From assembly GCA_012295275.1 (NCBI GenBank), contig CM022669.1, positions 4,604,277 to 4,626,776 of the forward strand: a DNA stretch of 22,500 bases. Direction: 5' to 3'. The stretch is from Chrysomallon squamiferum (lineage: Eukaryota > Mollusca > Gastropoda > Neomphalida > Peltospiridae). The position numbers and the translations under genes were made by a program. Of this stretch, positions 11,736-20,735 are shown piece by piece (the stretch's first letter is position 1; each line of letters starts with the position of its first letter). The notes beneath the pieces were generated by a model that saw nothing but the letters and a program-made list of their open reading frames with translations, ran no database searches and had not been told where the DNA came from.

Positions 11736-12108
11736 CTCCATCCTTGTATTAACATGAGTGAATTAGGCGAGTTAATTCACACATTTCAGGAAGGTGGAAC
11801 AGGATGCGAAAGCTTTCAAGCAATTTGTTGTTCACTTTTGCTCTATCACAGAATTATCTCAGCTCTGACACTGAGACAGATATCATCCACCTATCACAAA
11901 AACAAGTGATATCACTCATATCTTCACACTGTTTTATTTTCTGGCAGTCCTGTCATCGCAGTTTTTCCACCAACACTTTGCTTATACCAACAGCTTAAGC
12001 AGCCCAGTCCCTGTAGTGTGTAGAAGGAATTAGACAGTAATGCTGGTTTAATGTTATCCGAGATGAAATTATGTAACCTGGGAATATGTGCTTGTTAAGA
12101 TGTTGTAG
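11736..12108. other. unique non-coding block
   Basis: No gene is called. The 64-codon plus frame at 11804-11998 has plausible composition but no acceptor or donor at its limits. A perfect 12-bp palindrome, AGTGATATCACT, lies at 11905-11916. Confidence 0.45.
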
Positions 12109-12177
12109 AGTTAAAGAGTCCCAGAGGAAGAGGTAGAAGGTTTACTGCTGGAAGTCTGACATCTGTTAAAATGTCAG
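12109..12177 (+). CDS. weak candidate exon, product not recognised
   Basis: 69 bp between an acceptor-like TTGTTAAGATGTTGTAG and a good donor (TGTCAG then GTAAAA). Two frames are closed by stops. The third is open for 22 codons with phase 1 at both ends and reads SPRGRGRRFTAG followed by SLTSVKMS. The acceptor has only a modest pyrimidine tract. The phase does not match the microexon at 10492-10530, so the two could not be spliced directly together. Confidence 0.18.
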
Positions 12178-12350
12178 GTAAAACAGAAACGTGGAAGAAG
12201 AGAGATAACGAGCAATAATGTAAAACATTGAAATACAGAGTGAGGTAGGAAAGAGGGAGATAGAGGGAAAGAAATAAAACAAAAAAAAATTTAAATTTAA
12301 AAAAATATATATAAGGCAGACTCAAAAAATAAACAGAGATGTAGCCAAAC
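12178..12350 (+). other. purine-rich filler
   Basis: A/G-biased plus strand leading into the tetranucleotide block. No gene is seen. Confidence 0.5.
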
Positions 12351-12672
12351 AGTTAGACAGACAACCAGACAGACAAACTGACAGACATACAACCAGACAG
12401 ACAACCTGACAGAGATACAGATAGACAGAAAGAGAGATAGACAGAGACACAGCAAGAGAGACAGACATTGTGACAGAATGGCAAACAGACATACAAACAC
12501 ATGCATACATCTATCTATATATATATACAGATACTTATAAACATGCACACATCCATACATACATATACAGACAGACAGACAGACTGACAGACAAACAGAC
12601 AAAGTTAGACAAAGACAGAGACTGATAGACTAACAAATTAATGGATGGATGGATAGATTCAGACAGAGAAAA
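12351..12672 (+). repeat. degenerate (GACA)n/(GATA)n/(GGAT)n tract
   Basis: CAGACAGACA-type units dominate. They are interrupted by a short (TA)n at about 12517-12527, CATACATACA at about 12551-12562 and GGATGGATGGAT near 12642. Cys/Leu/Ser-rich minus-strand frames over it are artefacts. Confidence 0.85.
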
Positions 12673-12943
12673 GAAAAGACAAAAATAGCAAAAGAGAGAA
12701 ACAAGTTTCAAATTTAAGAAACCAAACAATACCACAGAAACTGTTCAAGTGAAGAAATATTTTTAATCCCTTTAAACAAGGGATAAACAAACACACCAAA
12801 AATTGATTGAAAAATCCCTTTAAAACACATTAATGCATTAAATCAATAAAATTCTATTTCTAACATGAGTACATAATGATGTTAGAAGGAAAAACAAAAC
12901 ATTAACCAACATTTTATCAAAAAATTGATTGTACACAACATGT
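12673..12943. other. AT-rich stretch between repeats
   Basis: No gene or recognisable element is seen. Confidence 0.55.
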
Positions 12944-12984
12944 ACACACACACACACGCACACATTCTCACACACACACATACA

Positions 12985-13013
<29 letters not shown>
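12944..13013 (+). repeat. (CA)n followed by (TACA)n microsatellite
   Basis: CA repeats with small interruptions to about 12979, then nine or so TACA/CATA units to 13013. Confidence 0.95.
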
Positions 13014-13016
<3 letters not shown>

Positions 13017-14036
13017 CAAATACATATGTACAAATATTCATTTATTTATTTCACATTAACTGCATGTGCATCCAGATTTATATCATAATACTGTTTGTAT
13101 TCTGAATTACTGCAAACAAATCTAAGCATTTCTCTCTGCTTTCAGTATTAATTGATAAAGATTAAAGGGTCTGCAGTATTTAATGAGTGGGTGAATCTGA
13201 ACTCAAGCTACAATCAGTCTGCCCTCATCAGTTTTCTGTGCAAGGTGAAGCACAATCAATGTTTGTTTGTGCTGACTGAAAGTAATGCATTTGTCATGTA
13301 TTACAATTTTTACTAAAGATGTCTTTGTGCGAAGATGCATGCAATATTAATGTTAAATAACAACCAGATATTTCTTTCTTTCATCAAAATTTAAAAATCT
13401 CAAAACTACAAAAGTATTCCTTTCAGAGTAGATCATGAAGTAATAAATATAATATACATATAATAAAAAGCTCACATAAATCTTAACATAATATGAGTAA
13501 TATTAATTACCTTTCTGACAACAGTTCATGAATAAAGAAGTGATGTTTTGTAACTAATATTAACAGACAGCACAAAGAAAAGAAGAAATTTAAAACTTTC
13601 TAAGACAGATCCCTTAACTGACTGCAGAAACAGAGAACTCAAGACTAAAGTTTTTGTTTTCCTGTAAACATAATTGCAACCAAATCTTTGAAATATCACT
13701 GAATTAATTTGTAATTATAAATTTCATTACAAAAGACACAGCTTTTGGGGTTTTGTTTTTAGTTAAGTGTAGGGTGTTTTCGGAATAAAAGTCAGGAGTG
13801 TAATATTAAGTAGATTTATCAGTTTCACCTGAATCTCCAAACAAAGAAGTATCAGGTACCTTTCAAGTCTGGACAGCTTTCACATACTCTTCTTGTTTTT
13901 TCTATCCCAAGACACACAATTTATATACACGTAATAAATAATTTTCAACTTTCCAAATTAATTATTCTGCTGATGTGTGTACCTATTAGTACATCTAACT
14001 AATGCAAAACTAAAAGCATTTGCCAAATCTGAGGGG
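13014..14036. other. longest fairly unique stretch, no gene called
   Basis: About 1 kb without strong repeats. A good acceptor-like sequence (CATTTCTCTCTGCTTTCAG) ends at 13145 on the plus strand, but all three frames after it close within 18 bp. At 13249-13273 there is a short inverted repeat (AGCACAA / TTGTGCT, 11-bp loop). The complexity would allow a conserved regulatory element, but this is untested. Confidence 0.45.
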
Positions 14037-14037
14037 A

Positions 14038-14061
<24 letters not shown>
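14037..14061 (+). repeat. poly-A run of 25
   Basis: Uninterrupted A run following GAGGGG. No element body is recognisable upstream. Confidence 0.9.
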
Positions 14062-14072
<11 letters not shown>

Positions 14073-14187
14073 AACTCAAGCAGCACTTAACAGTGTTAAA
14101 CCAGTAATCAAATGCTTCAACTAAATTCCAACATATTCATTTCAGAATCATTACTTACATACATATATATACACATATATACATGTA

Positions 14188-14190
<3 letters not shown>
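14062..14190. other. AT-rich lead-in to GA tract
   Basis: Contains ACATATATATACACATATAT-type simple sequence just before the GA repeat. No gene is seen. Confidence 0.5.
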
Positions 14191-14271
<81 letters not shown>

Positions 14272-14296
14272 TGTGTGTGAGAGAGAGAGAGAGAGA
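14191..14296 (+). repeat. (GA)n microsatellite with one GT interruption
   Basis: (GA)39 from 14191 to 14268, then AAGTGTGTGTGA, then (GA)8 to 14296. Arg/Glu and Ser/Leu frames across it are artefacts. Confidence 0.95.
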
Positions 14297-14418
14297 TTTT
14301 TTCTTAATCATTACACTGCATGTGGCTTCTGCAACATTCTAGAAAATTTGTGTTTCATTTCTAATAACAGTTAAGTAAATTTTTTATATTTGAGACTAGA
14401 CAGCATAGAATTTTTAAG

Positions 14419-14690
14419 AATTTCCCATATTTTAGTTACAATAATTTTTATAAAAGTATCCAATACCCCATTTACTTTTAATATTAACATTTTGATAAAC
14501 TTCCCACATCACTGCTATCCAGAATATGTACAATTTCCCAAAACCCAAATTATCTTTCTGTTTTGAAAAATTTCCCACACCATGGTTATTCATAAATTTC
14601 CTTAATTTGTCATTCATCCCCAGGTATCCCTGACATTTTGAAAAATATCCCATACCCTGGTTACCCTTAATATTCTGAAGTTTTCCATAT
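14419..14690. repeat. degenerate outer part of the 38-bp minisatellite
   Basis: Words TTTCCCATAT, TTTCCCACA, TATCCCATACCC, TTTTGAAAAA and GGTTACCC recur at roughly unit spacing and become closer to the consensus with increasing coordinate. The last such copy (about 14655-14690) is 36 bp. The minus-strand frame at 14432-14653 is a reading of this repeat. Confidence 0.6.
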
Positions 14691-14878
14691 CCTAGCTATC
14701 CTTAATATTTTTGAAAAATTTCCCATATCCTAGCTATCCTTAATATTTTTGAAAATTTTTACATATCCTAGCTATCCTTAATATTTTTGAAAATTTTTCC
14801 ATATCCTAGCGATCCTTAATATTTTTGAAAATTTTCCCATATCCTAGCTATCCTTAATATTTTGAAAAATTTCCATAT
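14691..14878. repeat. 38-bp minisatellite, five near-identical copies
   Basis: Units start CCTAGCTATCC at 14691, 14729, 14767, 14805 and 14843, with spacing of exactly 38 bp and a final unit of 36 bp. Differences are single bases (for example GCGATCC at 14809). Each unit contains TTAATATTTTTGAAAATTT and ends CCATAT. The array stops 14 bp short of the candidate exon at 14893-15056. Confidence 0.93.
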
Positions 14879-14892
14879 CCTCATCCACCCAC

Positions 14893-15056
14893 AGTATTTT
14901 GTGAATTTGCTGTCCACTGCCTGTTGAAGAAACTGAGTTCCACACTGATATGTAAGGAACTGCTGTCCATCAACCTGGATACCTGAGACTTCCCTGCTGA
15001 AGACAGAATTAATCTCAGTGATTATCTGAGCAGTGACTTGTTGGTTAATGTGAAAC
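14893..15056 (-). CDS. best candidate coding exon, product not recognised
   Basis: On the minus strand a textbook acceptor (GTGCCCTCCCCTTTTCAG) precedes an open stretch of one base plus 54 codons plus one base, ending at a moderate donor (TACT then GTGGGT). A shorter alternative ends at an internal CAG then GTATCC. The peptide is of natural globular composition, with segments QVTAQIITEINSVF, GIQVDGQQFLTYQCG and FLQQAVDSKFTKY, and base composition is clearly less AT-rich than the flanks. The plus-strand frames are interrupted. Beyond the donor the frame continues only by reading the minisatellite, which supports an exon end there. I do not recognise the family; no catalytic motif, signal peptide or membrane segment is evident. 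It would be an internal exon of a minus-strand gene. Confidence 0.5.
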
Positions 15057-15184
15057 CTGAAAAGGGGAGGGCACGGCTTCGTGAAGAAAGAGAAAAATAA
15101 TATGTAAAGTTCAGACAAGCATAGGGCAGAGAAACCAAGAAATTATTAATACTGTTGTTGCTATCCACACTGTCAGTTATTAAA
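15057..15184. other. upstream intronic flank of the candidate exon
   Basis: Contains the pyrimidine tract of the acceptor on the minus strand. Nothing else is seen. Confidence 0.45.
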
Positions 15185-15255
15185 ATTATTGTTATTAAAT
15201 TTTTGTTATTATTATTTTTGCTTTCATTGCTGTTATTATTGTTGTTGTTGTTGTC
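15185..15255 (+). repeat. (TTA)n/(TTG)n triplet repeat
   Basis: Imperfect ATT, TTA and TTG triplets ending in five TTG units. It gives poly-Asn or poly-Leu frames, which are artefacts. Confidence 0.85.
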
Positions 15256-15279
15256 ATTCAAAAGTGAACTTAAAGAAGC

Positions 15280-15600
15280 ATACTATAGAACAACAGACTT
15301 GCTGTCTTTAAAACAAAGCAGTTTAGACTGTTACAGAGTAACAGTTACAGCATTTCAAAAGAAGATGCATTTTACATCAAAGTTAACATTACAGAACTGA
15401 TCTTTCAGCACAAAATGATGAAAGACTAACTCTCTTTAAGACAAATTTTAACATCACAGATAACATTATAGAACTCTGTTAGTAGTATAGAACAGACTAA
15501 CTCTTTAAGACAAACTTAACAGAACCCTGTTATTAACACAAAACAAGACCAGAGGCTGACAGACAGACTGACTGCCTTTAAGACAAGCTGTATATTACAG
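15280..15600. repeat. degenerate tandem repeat of about 50-100 bp
   Basis: The phrase GACTxACTxxCTTTAAGACAA recurs near 15296 (as GACTTGCTGTCTTTAAAACAA), 15424, 15498 and 15570. Each is followed by AACA, ACAG and TGTTA words. Spacing is uneven, so this is an old, decayed array. Confidence 0.55.
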
Positions 15601-15825
15601 TGGCAGATAGATGACTGTACAAGTTAGTAATTCAAGTCTAGTAACAATTACAGAAATGGGTCTCTGGGGAGGGGAAATAATAAAGAAGACAAATAATGGC
15701 TGCTCTCTGTGTAACTTCCTGTTTGGTGAACTTCCAGCTTCATCCTGCATTTCTGTAATCATTCCTGTCTTATTTATTTATTTATTGTATTAGTTTAAAC
15801 TGTTTCACTTCCACCATTTAATTTT
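15601..15825. other. short unique block
   Basis: The 60-codon plus frame at 15611-15793 has ordinary composition early but no splice or promoter support and ends in TTTA repeat. A minus-strand reading beginning MQDEAGSSPNRK is also open but lacks acceptor and donor. Neither is called. Confidence 0.4.
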
Positions 15826-15965
15826 GAATGATTTATGTTATGTCATATTTATTTATTTCTACTGTTTAATTTTGATTGATTTATGTTATGTCATATTTAT
15901 TTATTTCTACTGTTTAATTCTGATTGATTTATGTTATGTCATATTTATTTATTGAATTGTATTAG
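15826..15965. repeat. 48-bp minisatellite, about 3 copies
   Basis: Units start GATTGATTTATG (first copy GAATGATTTATG) at 15826, 15874 and 15922, exactly 48 bp apart. Each contains TTATGTCATATTTATTTATT and CTACTGTTTAATT. A diverged half-unit precedes the array at about 15800. Confidence 0.9.
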
Positions 15966-16160
15966 TTTGCTTTATTTATTTTATTTTGCTAGATTAATGC
16001 TGGCTGTGTTTTAGTTTGGTTTTTTGGTTGGTGTTTTTATTTTGGGAGGGGGCATCGTCTTGTTATTTATTTATTTTGGTTATTAGTTATTTTTTATTAT
16101 TGATTTTTGATTTTTGTTTAATTCTATTTATTTATTAACTTTTATTTTATTTCATGGATT
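15966..16160. repeat. TTTA-rich low-complexity sequence
   Basis: T-rich DNA with repeated ATTTATTTA and TTGGTT words. No gene is seen. Confidence 0.7.
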
Positions 16161-16664
16161 CTGTAATTATGTGAAGATGCACAAAAAAAATTACATACAT
16201 TGGATATATTTGACTAAACTATGTTATTATTTAGCTAAATGAATAGGAAAAAGACAAACAAAACACAAAAAACAGATTTCATGTTATTTTAGTTTAGGAG
16301 AGATATGCAGCTTAGACAATAATCATTACATAATAAACCAGCCATTTGTGGAGAAAACAGAACATCAAAGCTGAGCAAGGTTTTAATTACTGTAAGTAAA
16401 GATCCACAAATAAAGCATGAAATCTGATCACATAATACTTCAGAATTCAGTAGATTTTAAGGTGGAGAATTATTTTTAAAAACGAAGAATCTCAAAATGT
16501 CTATCCTTCATACTATGCTGCTTTTCCACAATTTCTGCATGCATCAACACATATTTTTACACTGACTCTTACTTTCCATTACCCTTGATAAATTTTTTAT
16601 TTTTTGTTTGCTTTCTTTTATTTACTTTTTACTATTTATCCTTCCACTTGCTCAGTTGTAACAC
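16161..16664. other. AT-rich stretch with a weak terminal-exon-like arrangement
   Basis: No gene is called. After TTCATGTTATTTTAG (AG at 16291-16292, plus) a 26-codon frame ends at a TGA at 16372, and AATAAA lies at 16409-16414. It is too short to rule out chance. The remainder is AT-rich. Confidence 0.4.
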
Positions 16665-16697
16665 TCATTCATTCATTCATTTATTTATTTATTTACA
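16665..16697 (+). repeat. (ATTC)n then (ATTT)n microsatellite
   Basis: Four ATTC units pass directly into TTTA units. Confidence 0.85.
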
Positions 16698-16752
16698 GTT
16701 ATTTTTATTTATTTTGTGTCGTTTATGTTGTGGTATTTGGGATTTTGCATTC

Positions 16753-16798
16753 TTTCCTACAAACATGTTACACTGTTTCCTACAAACATGTTACATTG
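16753..16798 (+). repeat. 23-bp tandem duplication
   Basis: TTTCCTACAAACATGTTACA followed by CTG or TTG occurs twice, at 16753-16775 and 16776-16798, with one difference. Each copy carries the palindrome ACATGT. Confidence 0.9.
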
Positions 16799-16930
16799 CT
16801 TCTTACTCAGAACTGTGAAAATACTAACAGACTCTCAATAATGCAGTTCAGCCAATGATCTATTCTCCAGTAATAATGAATAAAAAAAGAAGTTGTTTAT
16901 CTGTTAATCTTTCATATGTTCTGTACCACT
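16799..16930. other. short unique spacer
   Basis: Nothing supported here. Confidence 0.4.
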
Positions 16931-17118
16931 TTTATTTTTATTTATTTATTTATTTATTAATTTATTATTGTTAGTAGTAGTAGTAGTAGTAGTAGTAATA
17001 GTGATAGTAACAGTAGTTGTAGTGGTAGTGGTGGTGGAAATACTAGTAGTTGTAGTGGTAGTCATGGTGGTAATACTAATAGTAGTAGTGGTAGTAACAA
17101 TACTAGTAATAGTAGCAG
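16931..17118 (+). repeat. (TTTA)n followed by interrupted (TAG)n
   Basis: TTTA units to about 16968, then TAG triplets from 16972 with AGT/GGT variants to about 17118. Confidence 0.9.
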
Positions 17119-17860
17119 AACTATTTATTTAGTTGGATTTGTTTTGTAGGTTTTTTTTTAGTTGTTTGTAGTTCGTCTTAATTTTTATAGCATACTTCAT
17201 TTTTTGCAAAGATTGGCCCCCAAAAAAAAAAAAACTTCATCTAAATTTATTTTCTTAAAATATTTACTCACAATTTCTTTTGTAACAATATTACAAAAAT
17301 TTGAAAAATTGAAAATTTCTTTAAAATGCTAAAAAACAGAAGATGAAAAACAAATAAAGTGAAAGATAAATAAAGAAAATGAAGTAAAAATGTCATGAGT
17401 TTATCAAACCAAATACCTAGCCATATTTAATCATCTGCAATCTAAATTAAATGTTTTAATCTCTAAAACAAAAATAAAAAAAAACTTCAAAAAAAAAAAA
17501 AATATATATATATAATTCTGTTATTCTTTTTTTCTTTCATTTAGTTTTTGCCTGGCAGGCTTTAACCTCAGTAAAAAAACAACAAAAAAAAACGTGCATT
17601 TGGCAGCACTGTGATCTGTTTGAATTGTGGATAAATCTGTTTGCTGATATTTCTTATCTTGTTATTTAGGTAAAAAGATATTTGTAAGTTAATGGATTGA
17701 TAAAGATCAAATGAATGTGTAAAACATTACAATAATAATAAAAAAAATAATAAAAAAGAGGAAAAAAAAAACTAAAGTAAAAAACAAATGCATGGAGTGA
17801 AGATCCTAAAGTTCTGATATGATGTAAACAAAACAACAGCAACAACAACAGATATAAGAA
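17119..17860. other. AT-rich non-coding stretch
   Basis: No supported gene. It contains A-runs near 17221-17233 and 17489-17502, the latter followed by a short (TA)n to about 17514, and A-rich sequence at 17700-17790. Minus-strand Leu/Phe/Ile-rich frames at 17666-17960 are compositional. Confidence 0.55.
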
Positions 17861-17911
17861 TGATGATGATGATTATGATGATAATAATAGTTATGATATT
17901 GATGATGATGA
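17861..17911 (+). repeat. (GAT)n/(AAT)n triplet repeat
   Basis: GAT triplets with AAT, TAT and TAG interruptions. Confidence 0.85.
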
Positions 17912-18064
17912 CAGAATAACAGCAACAATGATAAAATTGACCAGAAAAAAAAGAAAACAAAAAAACTGCTATATGTCTAGATGCAATATAAATAATTTAA
18001 AAATAAAAATGAAAAACAGAGAAAAACAAACCTATTTTATTTGGATGAAATACATGTATTCCTA
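17912..18064. other. AT-rich spacer
   Basis: A-rich sequence without features. Confidence 0.45.
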
Positions 18065-18196
18065 CAGAGAGACAGAGACAGAAATACAGAGACAGACATA
18101 AGTGTGTGTGTATAAATATATATTATGATATGTTTATGTGTATGATTACATAGAGATGGATAGATGGATAGACAGACAGACAGACTGATAGATATG
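18065..18196 (+). repeat. mixed GACA, GT, TA and GATA simple repeats
   Basis: GAGACAGA-type units, a short GT run at 18102-18110, TATA and TATG words, then GATGGATA and GACAGACA units. Confidence 0.85.
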
Positions 18197-18257
18197 TATA
18201 CAAGATGTTATTCTGGCTTAAATCACATGGGTCTTATTTCTGAATAAAAACCAAACA

Positions 18258-18288
18258 GATAAAAAAAAAAAAAAATAATAATAATAAT
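18258..18288 (+). repeat. poly-A then (AAT)n
   Basis: About 16 A followed by four to five AAT triplets. Confidence 0.8.
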
Positions 18289-18406
18289 TAAAACAAATTT
18301 CAAATAACATTTTCTGCATAAAACGTAAATTTTTGTTTATATCTCCTAACACTTTTATCTGAGCTTTCATCACTGAGAAATTTATTATTTAAAATTCTTT
18401 TCACAC

Positions 18407-18489
18407 CTGACAACAGCTGAAAGATGACTCTAACAATGTCGCTAACTGAAAGTGTCACAAGGGAGGTACCCCTGCACAAAACCATGACA
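18407..18489 (-). CDS. weak candidate exon, product not recognised
   Basis: On the minus strand, TGTGTGGTTTGCACCTGGCCCCAG could be an acceptor and TTGTCAG then GTGTGA a donor. They enclose 83 bp with one open frame of 27 codons (phase 2 in, phase 1 out) that includes SVMVLCRGTSLVTLSVSD and IVRVIFQLLS. It stands out from the AT-rich flanks in composition. However, the plus-strand frame at 18424-18612 is also open, and both strands cannot easily be right. The exit phase does not match the entry phase of 14893-15056, so an extra exon would be needed between them. Confidence 0.2.
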
Positions 18490-18519
18490 CTGGGGCCAGG
18501 TGCAAACCACACAGAAATC

Positions 18520-18689
18520 AGATTAACTGAGGATCATGTTTTTATGTGTAAAATACTTGTCTACCCAGGATATTTAAAAATAGTAACTATTTTGTTTCCT
18601 TATTACACTTAACGTGTTTGCTATTTTTGTTGAATTTCTGTTTACCAGTTTATTAGTTTGGTTCATTTGATTTTCTTTACTTTCATTTA
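18520..18689. other. short AT-rich spacer
   Basis: Nothing supported here. Confidence 0.4.
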
Positions 18690-18830
18690 TTTAATTAATT
18701 ATTAATTTTTTTATTTTTTTTTTTTTTTAATTAATTTTATTTTTTTATTTATTTATTTTAATACTTTTATTTTTATTTATTTGTTTGTTTGTTTGTTTGT
18801 TTGTTTGTTTAATTATTTATTTATTAAATC
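18690..18830 (+). repeat. (TTTA)n/(AATT)n/(GTTT)n low-complexity tract
   Basis: T-rich TTTA and TTAA words, with seven GTTT units at about 18783-18810. Confidence 0.85.
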
Positions 18831-19360
18831 CTTCCTTTGTTGTCTAGATTACTTATAATTAACATAATTTCAAAAACAATTTTATTATTATTATTACTTT
18901 TAAATAAAAAAATCCTTAACCAATACCAAATTTGATCAAAAACTACTTTCTATACATCTATTTGAAGTAACTATTTGGGTCAGGAAAAAACTAGACCCTG
19001 CAACAAGACAAAAAAAAAAAAAATTATATAATTTACATTAGTTTTATAAACCATCCTTGATTTATTAAATCGGGCCTCCTATCTATATCAAGAACATTAC
19101 AATACAATTCAATATAATAACACAATGGTATGTAACTCTAACATGCAAATACAACAATAAATGTGTAATATACATAAAGATATGACATACGTTATACAAA
19201 TGTAATATGCATAAAATCCAACAAGCATAAAAAGACCAGAGTAATGTGTATATAAGTCAATCACATAAAGAAAACATGATAGGTAAACATAATGTAAATG
19301 ATAGGTAGAAATGTACAAAAGTCCAACATGCACAGAAACTACATATAATAATACACCACA
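18831..19360. other. AT-rich non-coding stretch
   Basis: No supported gene. At 19095-19360 the words ATGTAA, ACATGCA and ATAAA recur irregularly (for example TAACATGCAAATAC, TGTAATATGCATAAA, CCAACATGCACAGA), suggesting an old decayed tandem repeat. The Tyr/Ile/Cys-rich minus-strand frames here are compositional. Confidence 0.5.

Positions 19361-19440
<80 letters not shown>
19361..19440 (+). repeat. (AT)n followed by (GA)29
   Basis: (AT)11 at 19361-19382 passes directly into (GA)29 at 19383-19440, with no interruption. Confidence 0.96.
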
Positions 19441-19444
<4 letters not shown>

Positions 19445-19871
19445 TATGTATGTGTAAAAGGATTCTATTGTTAATGGTGTTGAATACACCCTGTATTGAA
19501 GGTGGATTAATACTGTCAGCCATTGATTAACACAGTTTATTTGTTACTAATGAAACGGCACACATGTTATTACTGAAGTGTGTCAGAAAAAGATTAGATG
19601 AAAAACTGAAAAATGCAGATAACTGCATTATTAAAAAATAAATATGGAATTTTATTGTAATGCACAGATTTATTAATACCAGCAATACACAAATAAACTG
19701 ACATAACAGTTTTTAGTTTTGTTCACTGGTATCTTTGAGCTGTCTTTATCCGTTCCAATCAGTAGGATTTATTTTAAAATAACTGGTATGTGCTGTTATG
19801 TTATGTTTCTCAAATTTTTCATGTTTTTTTTTAGAAAGCTTTTAAACAGAAATTTGTTATTTGTATTTTAA
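19441..19871. other. unique non-coding block
   Basis: No supported gene. A T-rich AG (TTTTTTTTTAG at about 19824-19834) precedes a 26-codon open frame that runs into the minisatellite; it is not called. Confidence 0.5.
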
Positions 19872-20402
19872 ACTCAGTTACAAGAAATTTGTTAAATTTC
19901 AGTTACAAGAATTAAATTTGATCTCTGTCTTAAATCTAAACTCAGTTACAAGACTTAAATTTGATCTCTGTTAAATCTAAACTCAGTTACAAGACTTAAA
20001 ATCTTTGTGATACAAGACTTAAATTTGATCTCTGTCTTAAATCTAAACTCAGTTACAAGACTTAAAGATCTTTGTCTTAAATTTGACTCAAATTTGATCT
20101 CTGTCTTAAATCTAAACTCAGTTAAACTCAGTTACAAGACTCAAATTTGATCTCTCTGTCTTAAATTAAACTTAAATTTACAAGACAGGTACAAGACTTA
20201 AATTTGATCTTTGTCTTAAATCTAAACTCAGGTACAAGACTTAAATTTGATCTCTGTCTTAAATCTAAACTCTGTTACAAGACTTAAATTTGATCTCTGT
20301 TAAATCTAAACTCTGTTACAAGACTTAAACTTGATCTCTGTCTTAAATCTAAACTCAGTTACAAGACTTAAATTTGATCTCTGTGTTAAATCTAAACCCT
20401 GT
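19872..20402. repeat. 43-bp minisatellite, about 11-12 copies
   Basis: The unit runs CTCAGTTACAAGACTTAAAT, then TTGATCTCTG, then TCTTAAATCTAAA. Unit starts are seen at 19941, 19982, 20048, 20117/20127, 20227, 20270, 20311 and 20354. Spacings are mostly 43 or 41 bp, the 41-bp form lacking two bases in the CTGTCTTAAA part. Internal partial duplications occur near 20000 and 20120. Copies are most uniform at 20227-20396. Confidence 0.93.
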
Positions 20403-20735
20403 TGATTCTTTTCATGACATCACAACACAAATCAACTCTCATCAACATTAATAATAAAAAGTGTAAAAGTTTTGGCAAACCAATATGTATTTATTTAATT
20501 TCAAATGTCGTCACTTTTGCTGTTGTAATATCTTAATTATTTTCTCTCTCACACCATTGTGAAATCTGTTAATTGTTTTTCATGAATGCTTGTAGAATAT
20601 GCAATACTGTGGTTGGTGTGATGTAGGAATGGATTATTATCTCATAATTCATAACACAGTGGTATGTAATTGTAACATGCACATAAAAATAAAGCAGAAC
20701 TGATCTGTTAAAGTGGAAAATCAAGTGTGAAAAGT
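20403..20735. other. unique AT-rich spacer
   Basis: No supported gene. The 70-codon minus frame at 20569-20781 is Tyr/His/Phe-rich with no splice support. Confidence 0.5.

Noticed and set aside
12351-12672. Regularly spaced GACA-type units resembling a repeat-spacer array
   Set aside because: These are short tetranucleotide microsatellites; there are no conserved 20-40 bp repeats separated by unique spacers, so this is not a CRISPR array.
14432-14653. 73-codon minus frame rich in Asn, Lys, Gly and Tyr
   Set aside because: It lies in the degenerate part of the 38-bp minisatellite and repeats short peptide words at unit spacing.
19109-19523. Minus-strand frames of 126 and 88 codons with Ser/Leu repeats and Tyr/Ile/Cys-rich tails
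   Set aside because: The core is (GA)29/(AT)n; the tail is AT-rich and read without any splice or promoter support.
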